Assembly (NCBI RefSeq): GCF_000739695.1
Contig: NZ_BBIO01000004.1
Location: 1-64,000, forward strand
DNA length: 64,000 nt
Reading direction: 5' to 3'
DNA from: Tepidicaulis marinus
Lineage (GTDB): Bacteria; Pseudomonadota; Alphaproteobacteria; Parvibaculales; Parvibaculaceae
Below, piece by piece: positions 29,806 to 39,940 of the stretch. Under the pieces are notes generated by a model. That model was given only the letters and a program-made list of their open reading frames with translations, was not told the DNA's origin and did no database searches. How positions within the stretch are numbered: the stretch's first letter is position 1; each line of letters starts with the position of its first letter. The translations under genes were made by a program, and so were the position numbers.

Positions 29806-31200
29806 ATGAAAGAGACCGCACCTAACAGCGCTCCAGAGGTTGAAGAAGCCATTACCGGGGACGCAGCGCCTGCGGCCCATGCCACGCAGCAGGACTTCAA
29901 CGAGATTTTGCGCGACGGCCTCTGGCTGATCTTCGCCTTTGTAGGCGCGGCTTATCTCGGCATCACGTTCATGCATATGACCTTTCTCGAGCCGGCCATG
30001 GCCAAGGTCATGATCCCGATTGCCGCGGCCAGTTCCACTCTCGGCTTCGGCCTGTCTTTTCTTCTCAAGCGGCACACGGTTCCCCATCAATGGGCGCATC
30101 CGCTGCTCTGCGCCGGCACGCTCATTCTGGCCTGCAATGTTACGGCCCATGTCGCCGTGTCGCAGGACCCGGCGGAGCTCACCAATTACCTTTTCATCAT
30201 GGTGGCGATCGGGCTCTTTTTCCTGTCGCCCTTCTGGCTGGCGCTCAGCATTTCCGTCTATGTCGGCCTATGGACGCTTGCCGCCTTTGCCGTTGCCTCG
30301 AACGATGTGCTGATGAGCCATCTCTATTTTGAGTTCAACGCCTTCGTGCTCACCATTGCCGCCTTCACGATCCGCCGCCGTGCACACCGGCGCAACATCA
30401 TCCTGCAAAAACAGATCATGGCGCGCGAGCAGGAACTGGAAGGCGCGCTGCGCCAGGTTTACCTGCAAAACATGGCCGAGAAACACAGCCGGGCAAAAAG
30501 CGAGTTTCTCGCCAACATGAACCATGAGCTGCGCACGCCGCTCAATGCGATTATCGGCTTTGCTGAAATCATGAAGGGGCAGATGTTCGGTCCCCTGAGC
30601 GAGCGCTACCGGGAATATGTGGACGACATTCTCATGTCGGGCCGCAACCTGCTCAATGTCGTCAACGACATACTCGATCTGTCGAAAATCGAAACGGATG
30701 CCGCCGATTGCGAGACGGAACCCTTCGATCTCAGCGAGCCGCTCGAAAGCTCGCTGAACCTTGCTCAATCCCGGCGCCGGGCGAGCGATCTGACCTTCGT
30801 CTTCGAGCCCGGCCATCATGCCGCGACCGTTTATTCGGACCGCCGGCGCCTGAAGCAGATACTGATCAACCTGCTTTCCAACGCGGTGAAGTTCACCCCG
30901 GCGGGCGGCACCATCACGCTGCGCTCCAGCGAGTTTTCCGACGGGCGCATCCTTTTCGAGATCGAGGATACCGGCATCGGCATGAGCGAGGAACAGATTG
31001 CCATGGCGCTCGACCCGTTCTGGAAGGCGGATTCCGCCTATGCCACGCAGTTCGGAGGCACCGGGCTCGGCCTTACCATCGCCCACCGCTTCGTGCGTCA
31101 GCTCGGCGGTGATCTGACGATCCACAGCACACCCGAGCACGGCACCAATGTGCAATTCTGGCTGCCCATGCAGCGCCCGGAGCTTGCCCAAGCCGGATAA
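29806..31200 (+). CDS. Orphan membrane sensor histidine kinase
   Basis: A 464-residue kinase with an N-terminal membrane region of about five or six hydrophobic helices (about 36-190) and no clear periplasmic domain. A short coiled coil (IMAREQELEGALRQVYLQNMAEKH) leads to HisKA (SEFLANMNHELRTPLNAIIGFAEIM, His near residue 239) and HATPase (N-box LSNAVKF, DTGIGM, GGTGLGL). The H-box style is common in alphaproteobacterial PleC/PdhS-like kinases. No response regulator gene is adjacent, so its partner is unknown. Confidence 0.9.
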   Translation: MKETAPNSAPEVEEAITGDAAPAAHATQQDFNEILRDGLWLIFAFVGAAYLGITFMHMTFLEPAMAKVMIPIAAASSTLGFGLSFLLKRHTVPHQWAHPLLCAGTLILACNVTAHVAVSQDPAELTNYLFIMVAIGLFFLSPFWLALSISVYVGLWTLAAFAVASNDVLMSHLYFEFNAFVLTIAAFTIRRRAHRRNIILQKQIMAREQELEGALRQVYLQNMAEKHSRAKSEFLANMNHELRTPLNAIIGFAEIMKGQMFGPLSERYREYVDDILMSGRNLLNVVNDILDLSKIETDAADCETEPFDLSEPLESSLNLAQSRRRASDLTFVFEPGHHAATVYSDRRRLKQILINLLSNAVKFTPAGGTITLRSSEFSDGRILFEIEDTGIGMSEEQIAMALDPFWKADSAYATQFGGTGLGLTIAHRFVRQLGGDLTIHSTPEHGTNVQFWLPMQRPELAQAG

Positions 31201-31230
31201 GGCGCCGGCTGCGAGGCCGAATTAGAGAGT

Positions 31231-31265
31231 TTGGGCTTCCCCAATCGCGATTGTTATAATATAAC
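31231..31265 (+). promoter_or_regulatory. ZIP gene promoter with Zur-like operator
   Basis: -35 TTGGGC (31231-31236), 18-bp spacer, -10 TATAAT (31255-31260). A perfect 13-bp palindrome GTTATAATATAAC (31253-31265) covers the -10 and matches the core of the E. coli Zur box (GTTATANTATAAC). A second palindrome CAATCGCGATTG (31242-31253) fills the spacer. Inference: zinc-responsive repression by Zur, plus possibly a second regulator. Confidence 0.65.
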
Positions 31266-31291
31266 GCCCGCACATTACCGGGAAACGGCGC

Positions 31292-32077
31292 GTGCTTGGT
31301 GTTTTTCAACAATATGGCGTCTTGGCGAGCTTCGTTGCCGCCTTTATCAGCCTATGCGGGGTGGCAAGTGTCTGGCTTGCCCGTGAGCGCGTACTCGGCT
31401 GGAGCAATTTGCTCGCCGCCTTCGGCGCGGGGCTGCTGCTCACCACGGTCCTGACCCACCTCTTCCCCGAAGCCATGCAGAGCACCTCCCATGCCCCGCT
31501 TTATGCGCTGGGGGGCTATGTGCTTTTGCTGCTGATTGCGGGGCTGACGGATTCGCTGTTTCCCCACAGCGCGCATCACCACCCCGCCGTCTCCATGCCA
31601 GCGCTCACCGCCTGGCTCGGCATTGCCTTCCACTCCTTCGTAGATGGCGCGGTCTATACGGTGACCTATGAAAGCGGATTGGAAACCGGGCTGATGACGA
31701 TGGGCGGGCTGACCGCGCATAAATTCATCGACGCGGTCATTCTCTTTGCGCTGATGAGTTTTTACGTCTCCGCCCGCCGCGCGCTGATTTATACCGTGCT
31801 CGGCGCAGTTTTGATGACGCCGCTCGGCGCGGTGCTTACGGTTCTCTGGCTGGACGGCGCGCATTACGGAGCAGGGTTTGCTGCTCCCTTAACGGCCGCA
31901 CCGCACGATCACGGCGCGATGCTCGGGCCGCTGCTTGCAGCCGCAGGCGGCACGCTGCTTTATGTCAGCGCCTCGCATCTCGTGCCGCATATGCTGGAGG
32001 CAAAGCGCCGCCTGGCGCTGCCGCTTTTTCTCATCGGCTGCGCGCTCTCGCTTTTCATGGAGCACGCGCTCCACTAG
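31292..32077 (+). CDS. ZIP family metal (probably zinc) transporter
   Basis: A 261-residue membrane protein with about eight hydrophobic helices. ZIP metal-site motifs are HSFVDGAVY in helix IV and HKFIDAVIL in helix V. His-rich loops (HSAHHHPA, PHDHGAM) lie between helices. The start codon is GTG at 31292. ZIP proteins carry Zn2+ or other divalent metals into the cytoplasm; the Zur-like operator in its promoter supports zinc. It is convergent with kdsA (7 bp apart). Confidence 0.88.
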   Translation: MLGVFQQYGVLASFVAAFISLCGVASVWLARERVLGWSNLLAAFGAGLLLTTVLTHLFPEAMQSTSHAPLYALGGYVLLLLIAGLTDSLFPHSAHHHPAVSMPALTAWLGIAFHSFVDGAVYTVTYESGLETGLMTMGGLTAHKFIDAVILFALMSFYVSARRALIYTVLGAVLMTPLGAVLTVLWLDGAHYGAGFAAPLTAAPHDHGAMLGPLLAAAGGTLLYVSASHLVPHMLEAKRRLALPLFLIGCALSLFMEHALH

Positions 32078-32084
32078 AGGCGGC

Positions 32085-32915
32085 TTAAAGCTGCTTGGAA
32101 AGTTCGTCGAAGGCTTTCAGGTTTTTCAAAAGCGCTTCCATATCGCTGAGGTAAACCGCGTTCGGCCCATCGGACGGTGCATTGTCGGGATCGTCATGGG
32201 TTTCCATGAAGACACCGGCCACGCCCACCGCCACGGCGGCGCGTGCCAACACCGGCACATATTCGCGCTGCCCGCCCGTGGAAGCGCCCTTGCTGGCCGG
32301 CTGCTGCACGGAATGGGTGGCATCGAAAATCACCGGCGCGCCGATCGAGGCAAGCTCGGGCAGCGCCCGCATGTCCGAAACCAGCGCGTTATAGCCGAAG
32401 CTGACACCACGCTCAGTCGTCATGACATTGGGATTACCGGACTCCGTTACCTTCTCCACAACATTTTTCATGTCCCAAGGGGCAAGGAACTGGCCCTTCT
32501 TCACATTGACCACTTTGCCGGTTTCTGCGGCCGCAACCACAAGATCCGTCTGGCGGCACAGGAAAGCCGGGATTTGCAGAATATCGACGACGCTTGCCAC
32601 TTCCGCGCATTGCTCGGGGCTGTGCACATCGGTGAGCACCGGCACGCCGAACTCTTTTTTGATTTCCTCGAAGACCGGCAGCGCATTGGCAAGACCAATG
32701 CCGCGCGCGCCCTTGATGCTGGTGCGGTTCGCTTTGTCGAAGGACGCTTTGAAGACGAAACCGATGCCCAGCTTTTCCGTGATCTCCTTGAGCGTGCCCG
32801 CGATCATCATCGCATGTTCGCGGCTTTCCATCTGGCAGGGGCCGGAGATGATGCTCAAAGGCTTGTCATTGGCAAAATGCACATTGCCGACGGTCACGGT
32901 ACTGTTGGGTTTCAT
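32085..32915 (-). CDS. kdsA: 3-deoxy-8-phosphooctulonate (Kdo-8-P) synthase
   Basis: Condenses arabinose 5-phosphate and PEP to Kdo-8-phosphate for the LPS inner core. The 276 residues contain [47 protein letters not shown] and [10 protein letters not shown]. It lies 101 bp downstream of pyrG, which matches the common pyrG-kdsA order. An AAAGG sequence precedes the ATG. Confidence 0.96.
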   Translation of the reverse strand: MKPNSTVTVGNVHFANDKPLSIISGPCQMESREHAMMIAGTLKEITEKLGIGFVFKASFDKANRTSIKGARGIGLANALPVFEEIKKEFGVPVLTDVHSPEQCAEVASVVDILQIPAFLCRQTDLVVAAAETGKVVNVKKGQFLAPWDMKNVVEKVTESGNPNVMTTERGVSFGYNALVSDMRALPELASIGAPVIFDATHSVQQPASKGASTGGQREYVPVLARAAVAVGVAGVFMETHDDPDNAPSDGPNAVYLSDMEALLKNLKAFDELSKQL

Positions 32916-32931
32916 AAATCTCGACCTTTAA

Positions 32932-32946
32932 GCCCGCTTGGCGGGC
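32932..32946. repeat. Small hairpin between pyrG and kdsA
   Basis: GCCCGC (32932-32937), TTG, GCGGGC (32941-32946). On the minus strand it follows pyrG and precedes kdsA by 16 bp; only a short T/A stretch follows. It could be a weak terminator of pyrG or a leader stem of kdsA. Confidence 0.4.
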
Positions 32947-33016
32947 ATGTCCTCACGAGTGCCGGCAGATCCGGCCCGCCCCACTCTAATGCAAAACCGG
33001 GCCGATTCCACCATGC

Positions 33017-34648
<1,632 letters not shown>

Positions 34649-34729
34649 TTATCCTATACGAAGCCAATGCGATTCGAAGCGCGGAAATAGCTTTCGCACG
34701 TCAAAAACTCATTTCTTGGAAAACGTCGG

Positions 34730-35125
34730 TTAATCGGCGCTCGGCACCTGCGGTTCTTCGGAAACCGGCGCGGCGGGCGCCGCCGCCCCCTCGCCTGCCT
34801 CATCCGCGGAAGGAACGCCGGGAACCGGCGTTTCAGGCGCTTCGACCGGCTCCTCGCTCACCCCGGCAGGAACCTGCTCGAGAATGGACGAGCCTTGCTT
34901 TTCCGCCTGGGCAAGCAGCGTTAGGCCGATGCTGGTCGCAAAGAAAAGCGCGGCCAGGACCGCCGTGGCCCGGGTCAGCGCATTGCCCGCGGCCCGGTTG
35001 CTCACCATGCCGCCGCCGCCACCGCCACCGATACCCAGCGCGCCGCCTTCCGACCTTTGCAAAAGGACGGTTGCGACAAGCGATACCGCAATCAGCAGAT
35101 GTATAACGATCAAAATGGTGGCCAT
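34730..35125 (-). CDS. secG: Preprotein translocase subunit SecG
   Basis: Small SecYEG partner, 131 residues: two hydrophobic helices (about 4-22 and 55-75) joined by a glycine-rich loop (LLQRSEGGALGIGGGGGGGM), followed by an acidic Ala/Pro/Glu-rich tail of about 50 residues (EEPVEAPETPVPG). The long tail is common in alphaproteobacterial SecG. It lies between tpiA and pyrG. Confidence 0.92.
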   Translation of the reverse strand: MATILIVIHLLIAVSLVATVLLQRSEGGALGIGGGGGGGMVSNRAAGNALTRATAVLAALFFATSIGLTLLAQAEKQGSSILEQVPAGVSEEPVEAPETPVPGVPSADEAGEGAAAPAAPVSEEPQVPSAD

Positions 35126-35240
35126 GACGACGTATCCTTTGCCCGCGGGCCTGACAGATGCGGTGTTTACGCAGATGCCGCGCTTTTAAACCAAGACCCG
35201 GCGGAATACCAGCCCGCGAATAGCGTTAATCGAGCCGAAA

Positions 35241-35277
35241 CGGCGCTTTTGCGGGAGGCAAAGCGCCGAACCTCCCG
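35241..35277 (-). terminator. Interlocked hairpins just after tpiA
   Basis: Reading the tpiA mRNA, CGGGAGG (35277-35271) can pair with CCTCCCG (35258-35252), and CGGCGCTTT (35268-35260) can pair with AAAGCGCCG (35249-35241). The two stems overlap in order A5-B5-A3-B3, so they are mutually exclusive or would form a very tight pseudoknot. The second is followed by TTT and looks like a weak terminator. Confidence 0.6.
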
Positions 35278-35281
35278 GAAA

Positions 35282-36091
35282 TCAGAGATAGGCGCCGATA
35301 ATCCCGAAAAAGTCCGCCGCCTTGAGGCTCGCCCCGCCGACCAGCGCGCCGTTGACATTGGGCACGGCCATCAGCTCTTCGGCGTTGGAGGGTTTCACCG
35401 AGCCCCCGTAAAGGATGCGGATTTTCGCGCCTTCTTCCCCGAAACGGGCGACGAGACGCTTGCGGATATGAGCATGGACCTCCCGGACCTGCCCGGCGGT
35501 GGGCGTGCGGCCCGTGCCGATGGCCCAGACGGGCTCATAAGCGATAACGGTGTTCTTAGGCGTCACCTGATCTGAAAGCGAGCCTTTGAGCTGGGCGGTG
35601 AGGACTTTCAGGGTCGCGCCCTGATCACGCTCGGCTTCCGTTTCCCCGATGCAGACAATGGCCGTGAGACCGGCCCGGTAAACGGCCTGCGATTTCTCCC
35701 GCACATCCTTGTCGCTTTCCCCGTGGTCGGTGCGGCGCTCGGAATGGCCGACAATGATGAATTTGCCGCCTGCATCCTTAACCATCTCGGCGGAGATATC
35801 CCCGGTATGGGCGCCCGACTCCTTGGCGTGGCAATCCTGCGCGCCGATTTTCACGGCGCTACCCTTGGCCGTATCGGCCAGGGAGGCGATCAGCGTGGCG
35901 GGCGGGCAGATCAGCACCTCGCAAGGCACGCGCCCGGCGCCCGCCAGTTTTTTCGCCAATGCCGCCACTTCCCGGCGGCTCGCTTTCAGCCCGTTCATCT
36001 TCCAGTTGCCGGCAACAAGTGCTTTGGGCGGCCTTGCCTGCCGCTGCGGTGCCTTTTTCGCGGCGCCATTCGCCGATTTGCTCGCTGCCAT
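35282..36091 (-). CDS. tpiA: Triose-phosphate isomerase
   Basis: Interconverts dihydroxyacetone phosphate and glyceraldehyde 3-phosphate. Catalytic residues are visible: Lys31 in AGNWKMNG, His in IVGHSERR and Glu in [11 protein letters not shown]; phosphate loop YGGSVKPSN. Length 269 is about 20 longer than usual because of a basic Ala/Lys/Gln-rich N-terminus before [13 protein letters not shown] use the ATG at 36091; a TTG two codons upstream has a better-placed GGGG and could be the real start. Confidence 0.95.
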   Translation of the reverse strand: MAASKSANGAAKKAPQRQARPPKALVAGNWKMNGLKASRREVAALAKKLAGAGRVPCEVLICPPATLIASLADTAKGSAVKIGAQDCHAKESGAHTGDISAEMVKDAGGKFIIVGHSERRTDHGESDKDVREKSQAVYRAGLTAIVCIGETEAERDQGATLKVLTAQLKGSLSDQVTPKNTVIAYEPVWAIGTGRTPTAGQVREVHAHIRKRLVARFGEEGAKIRILYGGSVKPSNAEELMAVPNVNGALVGGASLKAADFFGIIGAYL

Positions 36092-36419
36092 GGTCAACTT
36101 ATCCCCTCTGGCCGGTACGGATGATAGAACGGGAAGCGCTCAAGCGGTCACGCGATGGGCGCCGCGACTCTCCCCCGGAACTTTGCTTAGGCGCCGTTTA
36201 GCAAACCGCCGGGAAAAGGCCAATAGGTTAAGTGGCTCAAGAGCTTGTGCCCGCACACGCCCGCCCCTATCATGCCCGGCCTTGCGGGGGATTTTCTGAC
36301 GCGGGAACATGACGGCCTGATTGCGGAATGAAGGGCGCGGCCCTTTACCCCTTTCCGGCGACCTATCCGTCCGGGCAGCGATGCTGCGAACCGGCCGGGG
36401 CAACACCAGGGACCTATCA
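36092..36419. other. Intergenic region between divergent tpiA and ppiD
   Basis: About 328 bp without a supportable gene; it should hold both promoters. Visible structures are TTTGCT-N12-AGCAAA (36182-36205), with GGCGCC inside the spacer, and a perfect stem AAGGGC-GCG-GCCCTT (36331-36345) in the ppiD leader, without a T-run. No tRNA-like sequence and no clear sigma-70 promoter was found by eye. Confidence 0.5.
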
Positions 36420-38303
36420 ATGCTCGACACGTTACGTAAAAACGCCAGCGGCTGGGTTGGGATGATCTTCATCGGCCTTATTGCGCTCAGCTTCGCCGTT
36501 TGGGGGGTCGCGGATATCTTTCGCGGGTATAGCAGCGATGTGGTCGCCGAGGTGGGCACGCAGGAAGTTCCCGCCAACCGGTTCCGGATCGAATATCAGC
36601 AGCAGCTCGAAGAGCTTTCCGACCGGCTGGGCCGGCCCATCGGCCCGGTGGAGGGCCGGGAATACGGGCTCGACCGGCAGGTGATCGCCCGGCTCGTGGG
36701 CATGGCCGCGCTGAACGCGCAGGTCGAAGAGATGGGCCTTGCCGTGGCGGACGAAACCGTGGCGAAGGATATTTACGAAGACCCGAGCTTTCACGGGCCC
36801 TTCGGCCGCTTCGATCAGCAGACCTTCGATCTCATTCTGGCGCAGAACCGGATCGACGAGCGCACGATGATCAACGACCGGCGCGAGTTCCTGGAACGGG
36901 ACCAGCTTTTGAGCGCGGCGATTTCCGGCACCCATGTGCCGGACGCGCTGACGGAACTGATCTACGGCTACCGCAATGAAAAGCGCCTGGCCGAATACAT
37001 TATCCTGACCCCGGACATGGCGAGCGATCCGGAACCACCCACGGAAGAGGAAATCGAAGAACTGCACGAAAAGGCCGCGGCAAACTTCTCTACGCCCGAA
37101 ACACGCAGTTTCGATGTGTTGGTGATCCGCCCGGAAACCATCACCGCCTCCATCGACATCAGCGAGGAAGCGCTGGCAGACGCCTTCGAGGAACGGCGCG
37201 ACCAATATGACGAACCGGAAACGCGCACGCTTTACCAGATCCCTTTCGCGGAAATGGAAGCGGCGGAAAAAGCCGCCTCGAACTTGCGCCAGGGCGACAC
37301 GCTTGAAAACGTGCTGGCGCCCACCGGCCTTTCCGAAGAGGACGTGCTGCGCGAGAACCTGACCCGCGGCGATCTTCTGAGCAAGGAGGTGGCGGATGCC
37401 GCTTTCGCGCTTGAAGAAGGCGCAGTGAGCGAGCCGCTGCAAGGTGCGCTCGGCCCCGTGGTCATCAAGGTTCTCTCCGTCACCCCGGCAAAGCCCGCCA
37501 AACTTGCCGATGTGCGCGAGGAATTGACCAAGCAGCTTGCCTCGGAGCAAGCCGTGCAGGACGTTTTCGATATCTATAACCGGGTGGAAGATGAGCGCGC
37601 CGCCGGCGTGCCGCTTGCCGACATTGCCGCCCAAGTGGGCATTCCGCTCGAACGGGTGGAAAGCGTGACGCGCGACGGGCTGAAAGCAAACGGCGAGCCT
37701 GCCGACATCCCCGATCTCGTCAAACTGCTCGAAACCGCCTTCTCCATGGAAGAAGGCGAAGAGGTGGATGCCATCGAGACGGAAGACGATGGCTATTACT
37801 GGATCGATCTGACCGGCGTGAACCCGCCTGCGGTCAAGCCGCTGGAGGAAGTGCGCGATCAGGTCGTCGAGCTGTGGATGCGCGAAAAGCGCCGGGGCGA
37901 GCTTGTCGAGCTGGCCGAGAGCCTTTCAGCGCGCGGCAATGGCGGCGAGCCTTTCGAGGTAATCGCCGGGGAATTCGACCGGGCGGTGCTCACCTCCCCG
38001 CCGCTTTCCCGCCGCTCCAGCAACGAGACCTTCTCGCGCTTTGCCGTTGCCAATCTCTTCGGCACGCCGGAAGGCAAGTTCACCTTCGGCTCCGTGGGCT
38101 ATGGGGACAGCCTGCTTCTGATGAAGGTGAAAGAGGTGCGCACGCCTTCGGTGGAAGACAACAAGGAAGCCGTCGCCTCGCTGGAAGAAACGCTGCGGGA
38201 GACCATGCAGGACGATATTGTGGGCACGCTCGTTGCGTCCCTGCAGGAGAAATACGGCATCAGCGTCAACCAGACCCTGATCAACCGCATCATCGGAAAC
38301 TAA
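36420..38303 (+). CDS. ppiD: PpiD/SurA-like periplasmic peptidyl-prolyl isomerase
   Basis: Membrane-anchored folding chaperone of 627 residues. A short basic N-terminus and one transmembrane helix (about 14-35, MIFIGLIALSFAVWGVADIF) are followed by a SurA_N-like region (VPANRFRIEYQQQLEEL), a degenerate parvulin domain in the middle (about 235-360) and a C-terminal helical part. I chose the ATG at 36420 (MLDTLRKNASGW) with AGGG upstream; the frame is open further 5'. ppiD followed by trpE is conserved in alphaproteobacteria. Confidence 0.92.
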   Translation: MLDTLRKNASGWVGMIFIGLIALSFAVWGVADIFRGYSSDVVAEVGTQEVPANRFRIEYQQQLEELSDRLGRPIGPVEGREYGLDRQVIARLVGMAALNAQVEEMGLAVADETVAKDIYEDPSFHGPFGRFDQQTFDLILAQNRIDERTMINDRREFLERDQLLSAAISGTHVPDALTELIYGYRNEKRLAEYIILTPDMASDPEPPTEEEIEELHEKAAANFSTPETRSFDVLVIRPETITASIDISEEALADAFEERRDQYDEPETRTLYQIPFAEMEAAEKAASNLRQGDTLENVLAPTGLSEEDVLRENLTRGDLLSKEVADAAFALEEGAVSEPLQGALGPVVIKVLSVTPAKPAKLADVREELTKQLASEQAVQDVFDIYNRVEDERAAGVPLADIAAQVGIPLERVESVTRDGLKANGEPADIPDLVKLLETAFSMEEGEEVDAIETEDDGYYWIDLTGVNPPAVKPLEEVRDQVVELWMREKRRGELVELAESLSARGNGGEPFEVIAGEFDRAVLTSPPLSRRSSNETFSRFAVANLFGTPEGKFTFGSVGYGDSLLLMKVKEVRTPSVEDNKEAVASLEETLRETMQDDIVGTLVASLQEKYGISVNQTLINRIIGN

Positions 38304-38308
38304 GTGCA

Positions 38309-38340
38309 ACGGGCGGTATTTCTGCTAGAAAGCCGCCCGT
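38309..38340. terminator. Large hairpin between ppiD and trpE
   Basis: Outer arms ACGGGCGG (38309-38316) and CCGCCCGT (38333-38340) enclose inner arms TTTCT and AGAAA with loop GCT. It starts 5 bp after the ppiD stop. There is no T-run, so it may be an mRNA 3'-end stabiliser or processing stem rather than a classical terminator. Confidence 0.55.
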
Positions 38341-38361
38341 AGCGCACACCTGAGTATAAGG

Positions 38362-38379
38362 GATGCGGGGCCCCGCATC
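38362..38379. promoter_or_regulatory. 18-bp perfect palindrome immediately upstream of trpE
   Basis: GATGCGGGG (38362-38370) followed directly by CCCCGCATC (38371-38379), ending 8 bp before the trpE ATG. No other ribosome site is visible, and the only purine run (AAGGG, 38359-38363) runs into the palindrome. It could be an operator or a structure masking translation initiation. Confidence 0.6.
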
Positions 38380-38387
38380 GACTCGTC

Positions 38388-39902
38388 ATGATTGAACCCG
38401 ATTTCGGCAGCTTCGAGACAACCTATCAGGCCGGGAAACCCCAGCTTGTGTGGACGCGCCTCGTTGCCGATTTGGAAACGCCGGTCTCCGCCTATCTGAA
38501 GATCACCGCGAATGCGCCGAACAGCTTCCTGCTGGAATCGGTGGAAGGCGGGGATACACGCGGGCGCTATTCCATTATCGGGCTGAACCCGGACATCATC
38601 TGGCGTTCCAAAGGCAATAAAGCAGAAATCAACCGGAAGGCGGCGTTCGATGCGAAGGCGTTCGAGCTTTGCGCGGAGGACACGCTGACCTCGCTGCGCG
38701 CACTTCTTGAGGAAAGCCGGCTCGACATTCCCGAAGTCCTGCCGTCCATGGCGGCGGGGGTTTTCGGGTATCTGGGCTATGACGCCGTGCGGCTGATGGA
38801 GCATCTGCCGGATGAGAACCCGGATGCGCTCGGCCTGCCGGACGGGCTTTTCGTGCGTCCGACGGTGATCGCGGTGTTCGATTCCGTCAAAGACGAAGTC
38901 ATTCTGGTAACGCCCGTGCGCCCCGACACCTCGGTGAACGCGAAAGCCGCCTTTGTGCGCGCCAGCGAGCGGCTGAACGCGGTGATCGAGAACTTCGACC
39001 GCCCGCTTGCGCATGTCGAGGAGGCCGCCGATGCAGCGGCCATTCCCGAGCCCGCTTCCAACACGCCGAAAGAGACGTATTTTTCGATGGTCGAGCAGGC
39101 GAAGGAATATATCCTTGCCGGCGACATCTTTCAGGTCGTGCTCAGCCAGCGCTTCGAGGCGCCGTTCGATCTGCCGCCCTTTGCGCTTTACCGCGCGCTG
39201 CGCCGGATCAACCCCTCGCCTTACCTTTACTTCCTGAATTTCGACGGCTTTTCCATCGTCGGCTCGAGCCCGGAAATTCTGGTCAAGGTGCATGACGGCG
39301 AAGTCACGATCCGCCCCATTGCGGGCACACGCCGGCGCGGGGAAACCCGCGCGGAAGATGCGGCGATCGAAGCCGATCTTCTTTCCGATCCCAAGGAGCG
39401 GGCCGAGCATTTGATGCTGCTCGATCTCGGGCGCAACGATGTGGGCCGTGTCGCCAAGATCGGCACGGTGGAAGTGACCGACCAATTCGCCCTGCAATAT
39501 ACGTCGCACCTCATTCACATCGTCTCGAATGTGCGCGGCGAGCTCGATGATGCCCGCTATGACGCGATTTCCGCGTTGATTGCCGGTTTTCCGGCAGGCA
39601 CCGTCTCGGGCGCGCCGAAAGTGCGGGCGATGGAAATCATCGACGAGCTCGAACTTGAAAAGCGCGGGCCTTATGCCGGTTGCGTCGGTTATTTCTCGGC
39701 GGGCGGCAACATGGATACGTGCATCGTGCTGCGCACGGCCATCGTCAAAGACGGCAAGATGTATGTGCAGGCGGGCGGCGGCGTTGTCGCCGATTCCAGC
39801 CCCGAAGGCGAATATACGGAAAGCGTGAACAAGGCGAAGGCGCTTTTCCGGGCCGCCGAAGAAGCGGTGCGCTTTGCCTCGCAAACGGGCCGCGGGCAGT
39901 AA
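38388..39902 (+). CDS. trpE: Anthranilate synthase component I
   Basis: Converts chorismate to anthranilate with ammonia from TrpG. The 504 residues show the N-terminal feedback-site region (FLLESVEGGDTRGRYSIIG) and the chorismate-binding domain (FQVVLSQRFE; PIAGTRRRGETRAEDA; LMLLDLGRNDVGRVAKIG; FPAGTVSGAPKVRAMEIIDE). It is unfused, unlike the trpEG fusion of Rhizobiaceae. The other trp genes resume 1.5 kb downstream. Confidence 0.96.
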   Translation: MIEPDFGSFETTYQAGKPQLVWTRLVADLETPVSAYLKITANAPNSFLLESVEGGDTRGRYSIIGLNPDIIWRSKGNKAEINRKAAFDAKAFELCAEDTLTSLRALLEESRLDIPEVLPSMAAGVFGYLGYDAVRLMEHLPDENPDALGLPDGLFVRPTVIAVFDSVKDEVILVTPVRPDTSVNAKAAFVRASERLNAVIENFDRPLAHVEEAADAAAIPEPASNTPKETYFSMVEQAKEYILAGDIFQVVLSQRFEAPFDLPPFALYRALRRINPSPYLYFLNFDGFSIVGSSPEILVKVHDGEVTIRPIAGTRRRGETRAEDAAIEADLLSDPKERAEHLMLLDLGRNDVGRVAKIGTVEVTDQFALQYTSHLIHIVSNVRGELDDARYDAISALIAGFPAGTVSGAPKVRAMEIIDELELEKRGPYAGCVGYFSAGGNMDTCIVLRTAIVKDGKMYVQAGGGVVADSSPEGEYTESVNKAKALFRAAEEAVRFASQTGRGQ

Positions 39903-39940
39903 GCCGGCAACAATTAAAGAATAGTCAGGGTAAAGAGCGC

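Noticed and set aside
31201-31291. tRNA or riboswitch before the ZIP gene
   Set aside because: The gap is too short and is accounted for by a promoter with overlapping palindromes.
36092-36419. Small gene or tRNA between tpiA and ppiD
   Set aside because: Only short frames without ribosome sites are present, and no T-loop-like GGTTCGA sequence was found.
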